Positions 50,649 through 64,000 of a stretch of DNA of 64,000 nt are shown piece by piece. Position 1 is the first letter of the stretch. Every line of letters begins with the position of its first letter. The DNA comes from Aestuariimicrobium soli (lineage in GTDB: Bacteria; Actinomycetota; Actinomycetes; Propionibacteriales; Propionibacteriaceae), in assembly GCF_051192575.1 (NCBI RefSeq), contig NZ_JBPJSQ010000006.1, positions 310,001 to 374,000 of the forward strand. Reading direction: 5' to 3'. Under the pieces are notes generated by a model. The model was not told the DNA's origin, made no database searches, and worked only from the letters and a program-made list of their open reading frames with translations. The position numbers and the translations under genes were made by a program.

Positions 50649-51866
50649 TCAGCCCTCCGGTGAGGTCGTGGCCGGGCTGGGTTCGGGAGCGAGCGGGTCG
50701 GGACTGCTGGGATCTGGACTGCTCGACTCCGACGGGCTCGGCTCGGGAGAACTGGGTACCGGAGAACTGGGCGCAGTCTCGGACGAGGCAGGGTCCGAAG
50801 GTGTGGGGCTGCTGGAAGGTGTGGCCGAGGGGCTGGGCGTCGGGCTGCTGCTCGGCGTTGGACTGGTGGGCGTCGGGCTGGAGGGCGTCTGACTGGTGGC
50901 CGGGTGACTGGGCGTCGGCGAGTGGCTGGGTGAAGGGCTGCGACTCGGCGTCGGGCTGGGTGTCGGACTGGCACTGGGCGTCGAACCGGCACTGGGAGTT
51001 GCACTGGCAGTCGAACCGGCACTGGGAGTCGAACTGGGCGACGAGCCCGGAGTCGGACCACTCACCGAGTACTCCAGCGTCGACAGGTCCACGATCACCG
51101 CACGACCGTCCAGCCACGGCACGGGATCGGTGAAGTTGCCGTCGGCGATCACCTCGAAGTGCAGGTGTGCACCGGTCGAGTAGCCGGTGGAGCCCACTCG
51201 TCCGACACCCTGGTGGGCGACCACCACGTCGCCGGCCCTGACCGCGAGCGACGACAGGTGGTTGTAACTGGTCACGACATGGTGGCCGGCGATGATGCCG
51301 TGATCGATGGTCACGCGGATGCCGTAGGCGCCGCCCCAGCCAGCCGTGAGCACCCGACCCGCCGCGGCCGCACCCACGGGCGTGCCGATGGGCACTCCGA
51401 AGTCGGTGCCGGTGTGCAGCTTGTAGACCCCCGTGATCGGGTGCACCCGCATGCCGAACGACGAGGTGATCGGGCCCGTGACCGGGCGCGACAGCAGCTT
51501 TCCCGTCGCCGAGCTCACGGCGGGGGCGACCACCCTGGGAATCACGGTGGGCGGCGTCAGGTCGACCGGCTGACCGCCCTCGTCGAAGTGCCCCGGGTCG
51601 AACAGTCGAGGGTCGGTGGCCGCCGTGAGCGAGGGCACCTGGTCACCCGCTGGTGAGGTGGTCGACGGATCACCGGACGACGCCGGTGCCCCACCGTCGA
51701 CCTGCGCCTGCACCGCGGGCATGGCCAGCGCGATCACGGTCGGGGTGGTCGCGCTCGGGGACGCGGCGGGGTCGTGCGGTTGGGCGCACGCCAGCGTCGC
51801 TGAGCCCACGCACAGCACCACCAGCACGCTCACCCGCTGCAGCCCCCTGGCCACGCCGATCGGCAT
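50649..51866 (-). CDS. M23 peptidase lipoprotein with Ser/Pro-rich tail
   Basis: This 405-residue protein has a signal sequence with lipobox-like TLAC (Cys about 27). The M23 LytM-type domain (about 130-265) has SSFGMRVHPITGVYKLHTGTDFG and AHLHFEV, giving the zinc ligands H, D and H. The last 135 residues are almost only Ser, Pro, Thr with a few acidic residues, a likely cell-wall-spanning tail. M23 enzymes cut peptidoglycan cross-bridges or serve as activators. The ATG at 51866 follows GGGGGAGG. Confidence 0.88.
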   Translation of the reverse strand: MPIGVARGLQRVSVLVVLCVGSATLACAQPHDPAASPSATTPTVIALAMPAVQAQVDGGAPASSGDPSTTSPAGDQVPSLTAATDPRLFDPGHFDEGGQPVDLTPPTVIPRVVAPAVSSATGKLLSRPVTGPITSSFGMRVHPITGVYKLHTGTDFGVPIGTPVGAAAAGRVLTAGWGGAYGIRVTIDHGIIAGHHVVTSYNHLSSLAVRAGDVVVAHQGVGRVGSTGYSTGAHLHFEVIADGNFTDPVPWLDGRAVIVDLSTLEYSVSGPTPGSSPSSTPSAGSTASATPSAGSTPSASPTPSPTPSRSPSPSHSPTPSHPATSQTPSSPTPTSPTPSSSPTPSPSATPSSSPTPSDPASSETAPSSPVPSSPEPSPSESSSPDPSSPDPLAPEPSPATTSPEG

Positions 51867-51959
51867 CGCGCCTCCCCCCGTCAGCTCGACCCGTCCATGA
51901 CAGCACGCATCCGACCGGATCGGAAGGGGTTGGCCGCAAACAACCACACCCCAGCGACG

Positions 51960-53921
51960 TCAGCTCGTCCAGGCCCGCCACAGATCGGCGTACTCGCCCT
52001 CCAGTGCCATCAGCTCGTCGTGCGAGCCGAGCTCGGCGATCGACCCGTCGATCACCACCGCGATCCGGTCGGCATCGTGGGCCGTGTGCAGCCGGTGGGC
52101 GATCGCGACCACGGTTCGTCCGGTCAACAGCACCGACATCGAGCCCTCGAGATGGCGCGCGGTCTGCGGGTCGATCAACGAGGTGGCCTCGTCGAGCACG
52201 AGCGTGTGCGGGTCGGCCACCACCAGGCGGGCCAGAGCCACCTGCTGGGCCTGCGCCGGGGTCAGCCGGGCATTGCCCGAACCGACCTTCGTGGCCATGC
52301 CCTGCGGCAGACGCTCGACCCAGTCGAGCGCGTCGACGGCCTGCAACGCGGAGCGCACCTCGTCGTCGGTGGCGGTCGTCTCCCGCGCCAGCACGATGTT
52401 GTCACGCACCGAACCGACGAACACGTGGTGCTCCTGGGTGACCAGCGCCACCTCGGTGCGCAGCCGGTCGAGCGGCAGCCCCATGATGTCGACGCCTCCG
52501 ACGGTCACGGCGCCGGTGCGCGGGCCGTTGATGCCCGACAGCAGCCGACCCAGCGTTGACTTGCCCGAGCCCGAGGGGCCCACGATGGCGAGTCGCTCCC
52601 CCGGCACCAGGTCGAGATCGACCCCGTGAAGCACGTCGTGACCCTCGCGGTAGGCGAAGCGCAGATCGCGCCCCACCAGGTGCGAATCGGCCGGCTGTTC
52701 ACCCGAGGCCACCCTGTCCTGCGGCACCTCGGCGATGCCCAACAGGCGGGTGGTCGAGGCCATGCCCACCTGGGCACGGTCGAGGGTCTGCACCAGCACG
52801 TCCATGGGTCCGATCAGCTGCTGCAGGTACAGAGCAGCGACCGTCACCTGCCCCAGCGTCACCCAGTCGTTGACGTAACCGACCGCCCCGAGCACCACCA
52901 CCAGGATCAGCGGACCCTGGAAGGCGTAGTCCATCGTCAGGAACATCAGGTTGCGCAGGCTCATCGTGTACCGCTCGGCCTGCGACGAGACCTCCACGTC
53001 GATGTCGGTCTGCCGGGCACGACGCCGCTGCAGCCCCAACGCCTCGACCGTGCGCGCGCCCTCGACCGATTCGGTCAGCGTCGAATTGATGGTCGAGTAG
53101 GAGTCACCCTCGGCGATGTAACCGGCCAGCGCGTTCTTGAGGTAACTACGCACCGTGAAGAACAGCACCAGCATGCCGAGCACGGTCGGAATGGTCAGCA
53201 ACGGCGAGTTGAGGAACAGCGCCACCAGCGTCAGGCCGACCAGGCCGATGGTGGTGACGAACTGGGGCAGCGCCCACTGCGCCGCCGCGGCCATCGCCGA
53301 GACGTCGCGGGTCACGCGGGTCACCAGATCGCCGGTACCGGTCGATTCCACTCGCGACAGCGGCAACCGCAGCACAGTGCGGACGACCTCCTCGCGCGCC
53401 GACGACAGGAGATCCTGGCCGAACACCGTGGTGATCAGCCGCGTCAGGTAGGTGAGGATGCCCTGCAGCACCACCACTCCGGCCGCAGCCAGACAGATGC
53501 CGTTGAGGGACGAGGCCAAGGTCGGGTCACCGCCCACGACCCGGTCGACCACCCGCCCCAGCATGCGGGGCACGATCAGGCCCGCCACCGCGGCGAGCAG
53601 CGAGAACACCACCAGGGCAACGATCGTCCGGGTGCGGGTGGCGACCAGTTGGCGCAGGAACGCAAAGACGCGCTCATTGCTGGCGACCGGCAGACCCCGC
53701 TCGGGGTTGCGCTGGCGGGCGAGCACGGCCTCGGCCAACTGCCGACGCAGGCGATGGCGGGCACGCCACTTGGCGAGGCGAGTGAGCACCGATCCGCGGT
53801 GGTCGGCGTCGAGTTCGGGGGCCACCCGGTCGTCGATCCCGGGATGATCGAGCCAGGTCTCGGCCGAATCGACCAGCGTGGTGATGGCCAACCCCTCGGT
53901 GATGACGGAGTTCTGGGTCAT
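51960..53921 (-). CDS. ABC exporter half-transporter with intact Walker motifs
   Basis: A 653-residue membrane-domain/ATPase fusion with six transmembrane segments (about 95-345). The ATPase has canonical Walker A (IVGPSGSGKSTLG), Walker B with catalytic Glu (LVLDEATSLID) and an H-loop His (IAHRLHT). Its ABC signature is degenerate: LTPAQAQQ instead of LSGGQ. The start overlaps the end of the partner gene at 53918 (ATGA), so the two halves are made together as a heterodimer. The substrate is unknown; similar pairs are multidrug or lipid exporters. Confidence 0.9.
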   Translation of the reverse strand: MTQNSVITEGLAITTLVDSAETWLDHPGIDDRVAPELDADHRGSVLTRLAKWRARHRLRRQLAEAVLARQRNPERGLPVASNERVFAFLRQLVATRTRTIVALVVFSLLAAVAGLIVPRMLGRVVDRVVGGDPTLASSLNGICLAAAGVVVLQGILTYLTRLITTVFGQDLLSSAREEVVRTVLRLPLSRVESTGTGDLVTRVTRDVSAMAAAAQWALPQFVTTIGLVGLTLVALFLNSPLLTIPTVLGMLVLFFTVRSYLKNALAGYIAEGDSYSTINSTLTESVEGARTVEALGLQRRRARQTDIDVEVSSQAERYTMSLRNLMFLTMDYAFQGPLILVVVLGAVGYVNDWVTLGQVTVAALYLQQLIGPMDVLVQTLDRAQVGMASTTRLLGIAEVPQDRVASGEQPADSHLVGRDLRFAYREGHDVLHGVDLDLVPGERLAIVGPSGSGKSTLGRLLSGINGPRTGAVTVGGVDIMGLPLDRLRTEVALVTQEHHVFVGSVRDNIVLARETTATDDEVRSALQAVDALDWVERLPQGMATKVGSGNARLTPAQAQQVALARLVVADPHTLVLDEATSLIDPQTARHLEGSMSVLLTGRTVVAIAHRLHTAHDADRIAVVIDGSIAELGSHDELMALEGEYADLWRAWTS

Positions 53922-55825
53922 GCCGACTCCTCCTCGTCGATGCCCCGCTCGACCACCGCACGGTAGGCCGGCGAGTGCTGCATCAGGTCATGGTGGCTGC
54001 CACGCTCGACGCACACCCCGTCGACCATGAACACCACCTCGTCGGCCACGTGCAGGATCAGCGGCGACACGGTGGTCACGATGGTGGTGCGACCGCGCCG
54101 GGCCTCGGCCAGACGCTCGGCGATGCGCGCCTCGGTGTGCGCGTCGACGGCCGACGTGGGCTCCACCAGCACCAACACCTCGGGGTCGGCCACCAGGGCC
54201 CGCGCGAGCACGAGGCGTTGCCGCTGGCCGCCGGAGAGGCCTCGTCCGCGCTCGTCGATGCGACCCTGCCACCCCCCGGGGACGAGGTCGTAGACGTCCT
54301 CGGCCGAGGCGACGCGCAGGGCCGACTCGGCCTGCTGGCGGGTGGCGCGACCCGAGGGATCGACCAGCTGCTGCAGCGTGCCGGCGAAGATCATCGCCGA
54401 GGTGTCGCTGACCAGCACCCGACGGCGGAACTCGTCCAGATCGAAGCGCGAGACGTCGATGTCGTCGTAGGTGACCCCCCACGGACGAGAGGCCTGCTCC
54501 TCGTCGGCCTTGGCCAGAGCGGCCAGCTCGGCGGCCTTCTCGGCCCGGGCCTGGCGTGCGGCCCGGCCCTTGAGTGACTCGTCGATCTCGTGGCTGACCG
54601 GCTCCTCGATGCCCGTCAGGTAGCGGCCGATGCGGTCGGCCAGGGCGGCGGAGTCGTCCGGCACCGACGAGACGACCACCGTGAGTCGACCGGGGTGGGC
54701 GAGGAAGGTCGACTGCTCGTCCTTGATGACGGCATCGCGGGGCAGGTCGACGGTGTCGGCGTCGGGGTTCCAGGGGGCCGACTGACCCAGCACCACCACG
54801 GTCTTCTTGGCCGCCACCAGGCCCTGCACCCACTTCTGGACGAACTCGTACATGGTGTAGACCGGCCACACCAGGTAGACGGCATACCCGAAGAAGCTGA
54901 TCAGCTGACCCACCGAGAGGGCGCCGGCGAGCACCTCACGCACGCCCAGCCAGGTGAGCAGCACGAGCAGCAGGCCGCCCAGCAGGGTCGCCAGGGCATC
55001 GACCGCCGACTGCCACGCGCCGGCCTCGACCCCGGCCTTGCGCACGTGCTGCGACTGCCGCACGTAGTTGTCGCCGAACGTCTTCTCGCCGCCGATGCCC
55101 CGCAGGATGCGCAGGCCCGCCACGATGTCGGTCGCCATGCCCGTGAGTTCGGACGAGCGCGTGCGTTCCTTGGTGCGGGCAGCCTGCAGCGGACGAAGGA
55201 AGGGTGCCGCGGCGCCGACCAGCAGGGGCGCGGCGACCAGCACCACCAGCCCGAGCTTCGGCGACTCCCCCAACACCAGCACGGTGACGAAGATGAAGGC
55301 CGACAGGGCTCCGATGGCGCGGGTGAGCACCTCCTGGGTGGCGCCGAAGGTGTCGGCGTCGCCGCCGGCCACCGACAACACTTCGCCCGTGGGCGTGCGC
55401 CGGGGAAGCACGTGACCCATCGACAGCGCCCGACGGCTGATCAGGCCGATGATGCGGTAGATCGCCACCACCCAACCGGCGACGACGACCGTGTGCCCGA
55501 AGACGCCGAAGAAGACGCCGATGGTGACGGCGAGGAACATCCAGCCGGCCCACCCGAGGGCGGCGCGCACGTCACCCTGGCTGATGCCGACGTCGACGGC
55601 TCGTCCGAACAACCACGGGGTGACCGCCGACGATCCGAACCAGAGCACCGAGCTGAGCGCCGAGATGGCCATGATCTTCCACTGCTGGCGCAGGAACCAC
55701 AGCAGGAAGCGCAGGGGCGAGCGCACGTCGGGGCGCTCGTCACCCGTGGGAAGGGGACGAGGGGTGGGGTTGGCTGCGACCGGCGGCAGCCCGTACGCGT
55801 GCACACGCGGCGGAAAAGTCTCCAT
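53918..55825 (-). CDS. ABC exporter half-transporter with degenerate Walker motifs
   Basis: A 635-residue membrane-domain/ATPase fusion. The Walker A region reads VVVSSVPDDSAALADR, without the GxxGxGKS/T loop, and Walker B is VLVLVEPTSAVDAH, with Val replacing Asp. The ABC signature LSGGQRQRLVLARAL is intact. In a heterodimer with 51960-53921, one site pairs that protein's Walker A/B with this protein's signature and is complete. The other combines both degenerate parts and should not hydrolyse ATP. The ATG at 55825 lies 10 nt after a TAGGCT box. Confidence 0.9.
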   Translation of the reverse strand: METFPPRVHAYGLPPVAANPTPRPLPTGDERPDVRSPLRFLLWFLRQQWKIMAISALSSVLWFGSSAVTPWLFGRAVDVGISQGDVRAALGWAGWMFLAVTIGVFFGVFGHTVVVAGWVVAIYRIIGLISRRALSMGHVLPRRTPTGEVLSVAGGDADTFGATQEVLTRAIGALSAFIFVTVLVLGESPKLGLVVLVAAPLLVGAAAPFLRPLQAARTKERTRSSELTGMATDIVAGLRILRGIGGEKTFGDNYVRQSQHVRKAGVEAGAWQSAVDALATLLGGLLLVLLTWLGVREVLAGALSVGQLISFFGYAVYLVWPVYTMYEFVQKWVQGLVAAKKTVVVLGQSAPWNPDADTVDLPRDAVIKDEQSTFLAHPGRLTVVVSSVPDDSAALADRIGRYLTGIEEPVSHEIDESLKGRAARQARAEKAAELAALAKADEEQASRPWGVTYDDIDVSRFDLDEFRRRVLVSDTSAMIFAGTLQQLVDPSGRATRQQAESALRVASAEDVYDLVPGGWQGRIDERGRGLSGGQRQRLVLARALVADPEVLVLVEPTSAVDAHTEARIAERLAEARRGRTTIVTTVSPLILHVADEVVFMVDGVCVERGSHHDLMQHSPAYRAVVERGIDEEESA

Positions 55826-56579
55826 GGCGGGGTTCAGCCTACGGGCATTCCACCGGCCCTCCCACCGGGTTTTCGGGGGCGCACCGCCGCCCCACCCCGA
55901 CATCCACCCGCCCCCGCGGGACTACCGCCCACCCCACCCCGAGCTGCTGCCCGCACCACCGACAGCCGCCGCCCCACCCCGACTGCCGCCGCCCCACCCC
56001 GACTTGGCTTCAGTTGTGGCACTTGGCTTCGCTCCAGAACCGAAGCCACGTGCAGGAACTGAAGCCAGGTCGCGGTGGGGAGACGTGGGCGCGGGCTTGG
56101 CTGCCGTGGCGAGGGTTTGGGCGCGGCTTCGAGGTGGACGCGAGGGCCCTCCAGACCCACTACGACGATGCGTCGTAGCGGCACACGGGCGGCGGACGAT
56201 GCAGATCCCGGCGCCGCCGTTCAGAAGAAATTCACCCTCGGGAATGGTTCGCGCCAATGCATGGCCACTCGTCCGCGCATTCCTTCACACGTCGACAATT
56301 GAGCACTGAATCAAACTAGGTACCCATACTCAGACCACTTCGTCGCCTACTCAAATGGGGATGGGCAGGCGCGCGCAGGAAAGTTGAGTCACCTTCGTCA
56401 CTCCTAGCCGTGGCCGGGTCGGGCGGGTTCTGGAAAGGTTGAGTCCGGGCCGAATCCGGGGGAACCAGCACCAAGGCCACCTCGTCAGACGGAGCGTTGT
56501 CAGCCCACGAACGTCGACCGGGAACCAGCCGGGGGGATCCCCCACCGGGGCCTGCTCAGGGAAGAAAGTTGGACCACAC
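55826..56579. other. 754-base gap with repeats and a hairpin, no gene
   Basis: No credible gene is seen. The first 180 bases are C-rich, with three CCACCCCGA repeats. At 56006-56068, GGCTTCAGTT ... GGCTTCG and CGAAGCC ... AACTGAAGCC form a two-part stem. GGAAAGTTGAGTC (56378) recurs as GGAAAGGTTGAGTC (56432) upstream of the WhiB gene, perhaps regulator or promoter elements. Confidence 0.5.
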
Positions 56580-57155
56580 ATGTTGAGCACGACCACTCTC
56601 ACGGCCACCGCCTGCGCCACCCGTACCGATCTCTTCCAGCACCCATTGCTGGAAGATCCGGGCACCTGCCAGGGCGTGGAGGGTCGCCAGCAGCAGCAGG
56701 AGCTGCAGCGGGCCGCCGAGGACCTGTGCCGACAGTGCCCCCTGATGACCTCGTGCCTCTACTCCGCCGTGGTCGAGCACGACGTGGCCGGCTACGTCGC
56801 CGGCACCACCCCTCGCCAGCGCGCCGAGATCCGCAGCCGCCTCGGGGTGAAGGTCAAGCCCGAAGACCTCGACACGCTCGCGGGTGTGACCACCCCCAAC
56901 CGTCAGATCGACCACGACGAGGTCATTCGGTTGCGCAATGCCAACCCCTACGAGTCGCTCGACTCCATCGCGCGTCGCCTCGGCTGCTCGCTGTCGACCG
57001 TCAAGCGACACCTGCGCAAGGCCCGCACCGAGGATGCCCCCGTCGAGAACCCCGGGCTGCACGCAGTCGCCCCGTCGGTTGAGCAGGTGATGCACGCCTA
57101 CAAGGTCGTGACCACCCGCACCACCGAGCGCAAGACCGACCGCCGGGCCGCCTGA
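56580..57155 (+). CDS. WhiB-like protein fused to a sigma-like HTH
   Basis: A 191-residue regulator in two parts. Residues 10-90 have the WhiB pattern: one Cys in GTCQG, the pair in DLCRQCPLMTSC, and a GYVAGTTPRQR turn in place of GVWGG. These four cysteines would bind a 4Fe-4S or 2Fe-2S cluster. Residues about 110-150 form a helix-turn-helix (EVIRLRNANPYESLDSIARR, CSLSTVKRHLRKA). Typical WhiB proteins have 80-140 residues and lack the second domain. The start was chosen as the first ATG after the GGGAAGAAAG ribosome-like site. A strong hairpin follows. Confidence 0.85.
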   Translation: MLSTTTLTATACATRTDLFQHPLLEDPGTCQGVEGRQQQQELQRAAEDLCRQCPLMTSCLYSAVVEHDVAGYVAGTTPRQRAEIRSRLGVKVKPEDLDTLAGVTTPNRQIDHDEVIRLRNANPYESLDSIARRLGCSLSTVKRHLRKARTEDAPVENPGLHAVAPSVEQVMHAYKVVTTRTTERKTDRRAA

Positions 57156-57197
57156 CCCGATCCCGGTCAGCGCCAGCCAACCCCGGCCGATTCCCCC

Positions 57198-57238
57198 GAC
57201 GAGTGCCTCCCCGCCCACCCGGCGGGGAGGCACTCGTC
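57198..57238. terminator. Perfect 18-bp hairpin after the WhiB gene
   Basis: GACGAGTGCCTCCCCGCC pairs with GGCGGGGAGGCACTCGTC over a five-base loop (CACCC). There is no T-run. It contains a TCGTCC motif at its right foot. A terminator is most likely. Confidence 0.75.
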
Positions 57239-57248
57239 CGTCGGGCAG

Positions 57249-57265
57249 TTGTGGGGTTCCCACAA
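57249..57265. promoter_or_regulatory. Perfect inverted repeat before the acyl-CoA carboxylase gene
   Basis: TTGTGGG, GTT, CCCACAA: seven-base arms, three-base spacer, 97 bases before the start. It is a candidate operator for control of the carboxylase, near an unassigned promoter. Confidence 0.45.
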
Positions 57266-57362
57266 AATCAATCTCCGATGTCCTGAGCGTGCATCCCACC
57301 TTCGGGCACGGGTTGGTCGTAGCGTCGGGTTGACCCTTTTCGCCCACCCACAGGACGTCGAC

Positions 57363-62894
<5,532 letters not shown>

Positions 62895-62981
62895 CCGATC
62901 CAGAACGGCGTCACCCAAAGTTCAGGCGCTCCCCACGCGGCGGTCACGCCCTCGCGCGCGCCCAACTGGCAGGCTGGAGGC

Positions 62982-63764
62982 ATGACCTGGCGCCCCCAAC
63001 TCGTCGCCCTCGACATCGACGGAACCCTGCTCGACCACGACGGCGGCATGCCTGATTCGGTGCATCGGGCGGTGAGGTCGGTCGTCGAGGCGGGGGTTCC
63101 CGTGGTGCTGGCCACTGGACGAGGCTGGTTCTCGACCCGCCCCATCGCCGAACACCTCGGCCTTCCCCAGGGGCACCAGATCTGCTCCAACGGCGCGGTG
63201 ATCGTGCACTACCCGCCGTTCGAGCTGAAGGTGGTGCAGACCTTCGACCCCGGGCCCGTGATCCGCCGCGTGCACGAGTTGGCGCCGAACGCCGCCATCG
63301 CCGTCGAGATCATCGGCACCGGCTACCGGCTCAACAAGCCCTTTCCCGACGGCGACCTGCAGGGCGACATCGTCATCGAGACCGTCGAACAGCTGGCCGC
63401 CGAACCCGCCAGTCGCGTGGTGATTCGCGACCCCGAGGCCGACATCACCGAGTTCGAGGAACTCGCGCAGCACGTCGGCATGCACGGCGTCAGCTACGCG
63501 ATCGGCTGGTCGACCTGGCTCGACATCGCACCCGAGGGCGTCAACAAGGCCTCCGCCCTGGCGACGGTGGCCTCCGAACTGGGCGTGCAGCAGGCCGACG
63601 TGCTGGCGCTCGGCGACGGTTTCAACGACGTCGAGATGCTGACCTGGGCCGGGCGCGGCGTCGCGATGGGCAACGCGCATGACGGGGTGAAGGCCGTGGC
63701 CGACCACACCACGGGCCACTTCGACGACGACGGCACCGCCGAAGAACTGGCCCGCTGGTTCTGA
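62982..63764 (+). CDS. Cof-type HAD hydrolase
   Basis: A 260-residue HAD-superfamily phosphatase with a C2 cap. Motif I is LVALDIDGTLLDHDGG, motif II VLATGRGW, motif III Lys in EGVNKASAL and motif IV LGDGFNDVEMLTWAG. These fix it in the Cof group, which dephosphorylates sugar phosphates, flavin or similar small molecules. CAGGCT 6 nt before the ATG suggests a leaderless start. It converges on serS. Confidence 0.9.
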   Translation: MTWRPQLVALDIDGTLLDHDGGMPDSVHRAVRSVVEAGVPVVLATGRGWFSTRPIAEHLGLPQGHQICSNGAVIVHYPPFELKVVQTFDPGPVIRRVHELAPNAAIAVEIIGTGYRLNKPFPDGDLQGDIVIETVEQLAAEPASRVVIRDPEADITEFEELAQHVGMHGVSYAIGWSTWLDIAPEGVNKASALATVASELGVQQADVLALGDGFNDVEMLTWAGRGVAMGNAHDGVKAVADHTTGHFDDDGTAEELARWF

Positions 63765-63777
63765 CCCTGGTGGGGAC

Positions 63778-64000
63778 TCAGCTTGCAGGGGTCAGGAACT
63801 CGGCCCCACCGAAGTAGGGACGAAGCGCCTGCGGCAGCCGCACCGAACCGTCGGCCTGCTGGTGGTTCTCGAGGATCATGATGATCGGACGAGCCATCGA
63901 GCACAGGGTGCCGTTGAGCGTGGCAACGGGCGCGACCCCCTCGTCACCGCGCGCGCGGATGTTGAGTCGGCGCGCCTGGAAGTCGGTGCAGTTCGAGGCC
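63778..64000 (-). CDS. serS: Seryl-tRNA synthetase, C-terminal end (partial)
   Basis: The last 73 or so codons of the gene are visible, continuing past the right edge. The sequence SNCTDFQARRLNIRARGDEG, VAPVATLNGTLCSMARP and ILENHQQADGSVRLPQAL with RPYFGG is the class II motif 3 region and C-terminus of SerRS. It charges tRNA-Ser, two of which are in this window. Confidence 0.93.
   Translation of the reverse strand, partial: ASNCTDFQARRLNIRARGDEGVAPVATLNGTLCSMARPIIMILENHQQADGSVRLPQALRPYFGGAEFLTPAS

Overview
The window is GC-rich (about 70 %) chromosomal DNA of an actinomycete, most likely a propionibacteria-type organism. Evidence for this: GTP-dependent PEP carboxykinase, a WhiB-family regulator, a single-chain acyl-CoA carboxylase, LytR-CpsA-Psr and RpfB/M23-style envelope genes, GTG starts, and many genes whose start codon lies 6-7 nt behind a TANNNT box (leaderless promoters). 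The genus call is inference.

Bases 1-15.4 kb form one nitrate-respiration and molybdenum-cofactor supercluster. After the 3' end of an unrecognised gene comes a divergent HTH regulator with a cysteine-rich C-terminus. It is followed by moaA, moaD, mobA, narG, narH, narJ, narI, two NarK-type transporters, moaE, moeB, moeA and moaC, mostly with start/stop overlaps. The theme resumes at 28-31.3 kb with mogA (minus strand) and a divergent HTH-TOBE regulator, modA, modB and modC. The window thus encodes nitrate uptake, the membrane nitrate reductase, molybdate import and most cofactor steps.

Between moaC and mogA (about 15.4-27.6 kb) lies an accessory island. It holds a secreted Rhs/YD-repeat protein on the minus strand (27378 to 20916), read in two frames that meet at a run of seven G. 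Its low-GC C-terminal tip is followed after 17 nt by a CPCC cysteine-rich gene, the likely immunity partner. Beyond that are remnants: an orphan tip fragment, IS256- and IS3-type remnants, a DUF1877-like gene split by a damaged ISL3 element, a coupled orphan gene, a second frameshifted DUF1877-like gene, three copies of a gene tail, a duplicated 3' end of moaC, and a small lipoprotein gene. The lipoprotein and the Rhs gene share a duplicated promoter region with a GTTGGCCAAC palindrome. I read the island as a polymorphic-toxin locus with a graveyard of older immunity genes.

From 31 kb on is ordinary core genome: an S9 and an M3 peptidase, glycerophosphodiesterase, tRNA-Arg, pckG, tRNA-Ser(GCT), an LCP-family protein, tRNA-Ser(TGA), a quinone oxidoreductase, DUF2461, a HAD phosphatase, an MFS transporter, a secreted peptidoglycan-binding peptidase, argG behind two ARG-box-like sites, a DUF2264 protein, an M23 lipoprotein, a heterodimeric ABC exporter with complementary degenerate ATP sites, a WhiB-HTH fusion, a 1843-residue LCC-type acyl-CoA carboxylase, a Cof-type HAD enzyme and the 3' end of serS.

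A window-wide oddity is the high frequency of TCGTCC/GGACGA in the core. It forces rare codon pairs (Gly-Arg as GGA CGA) and is clearly sparser in the island.
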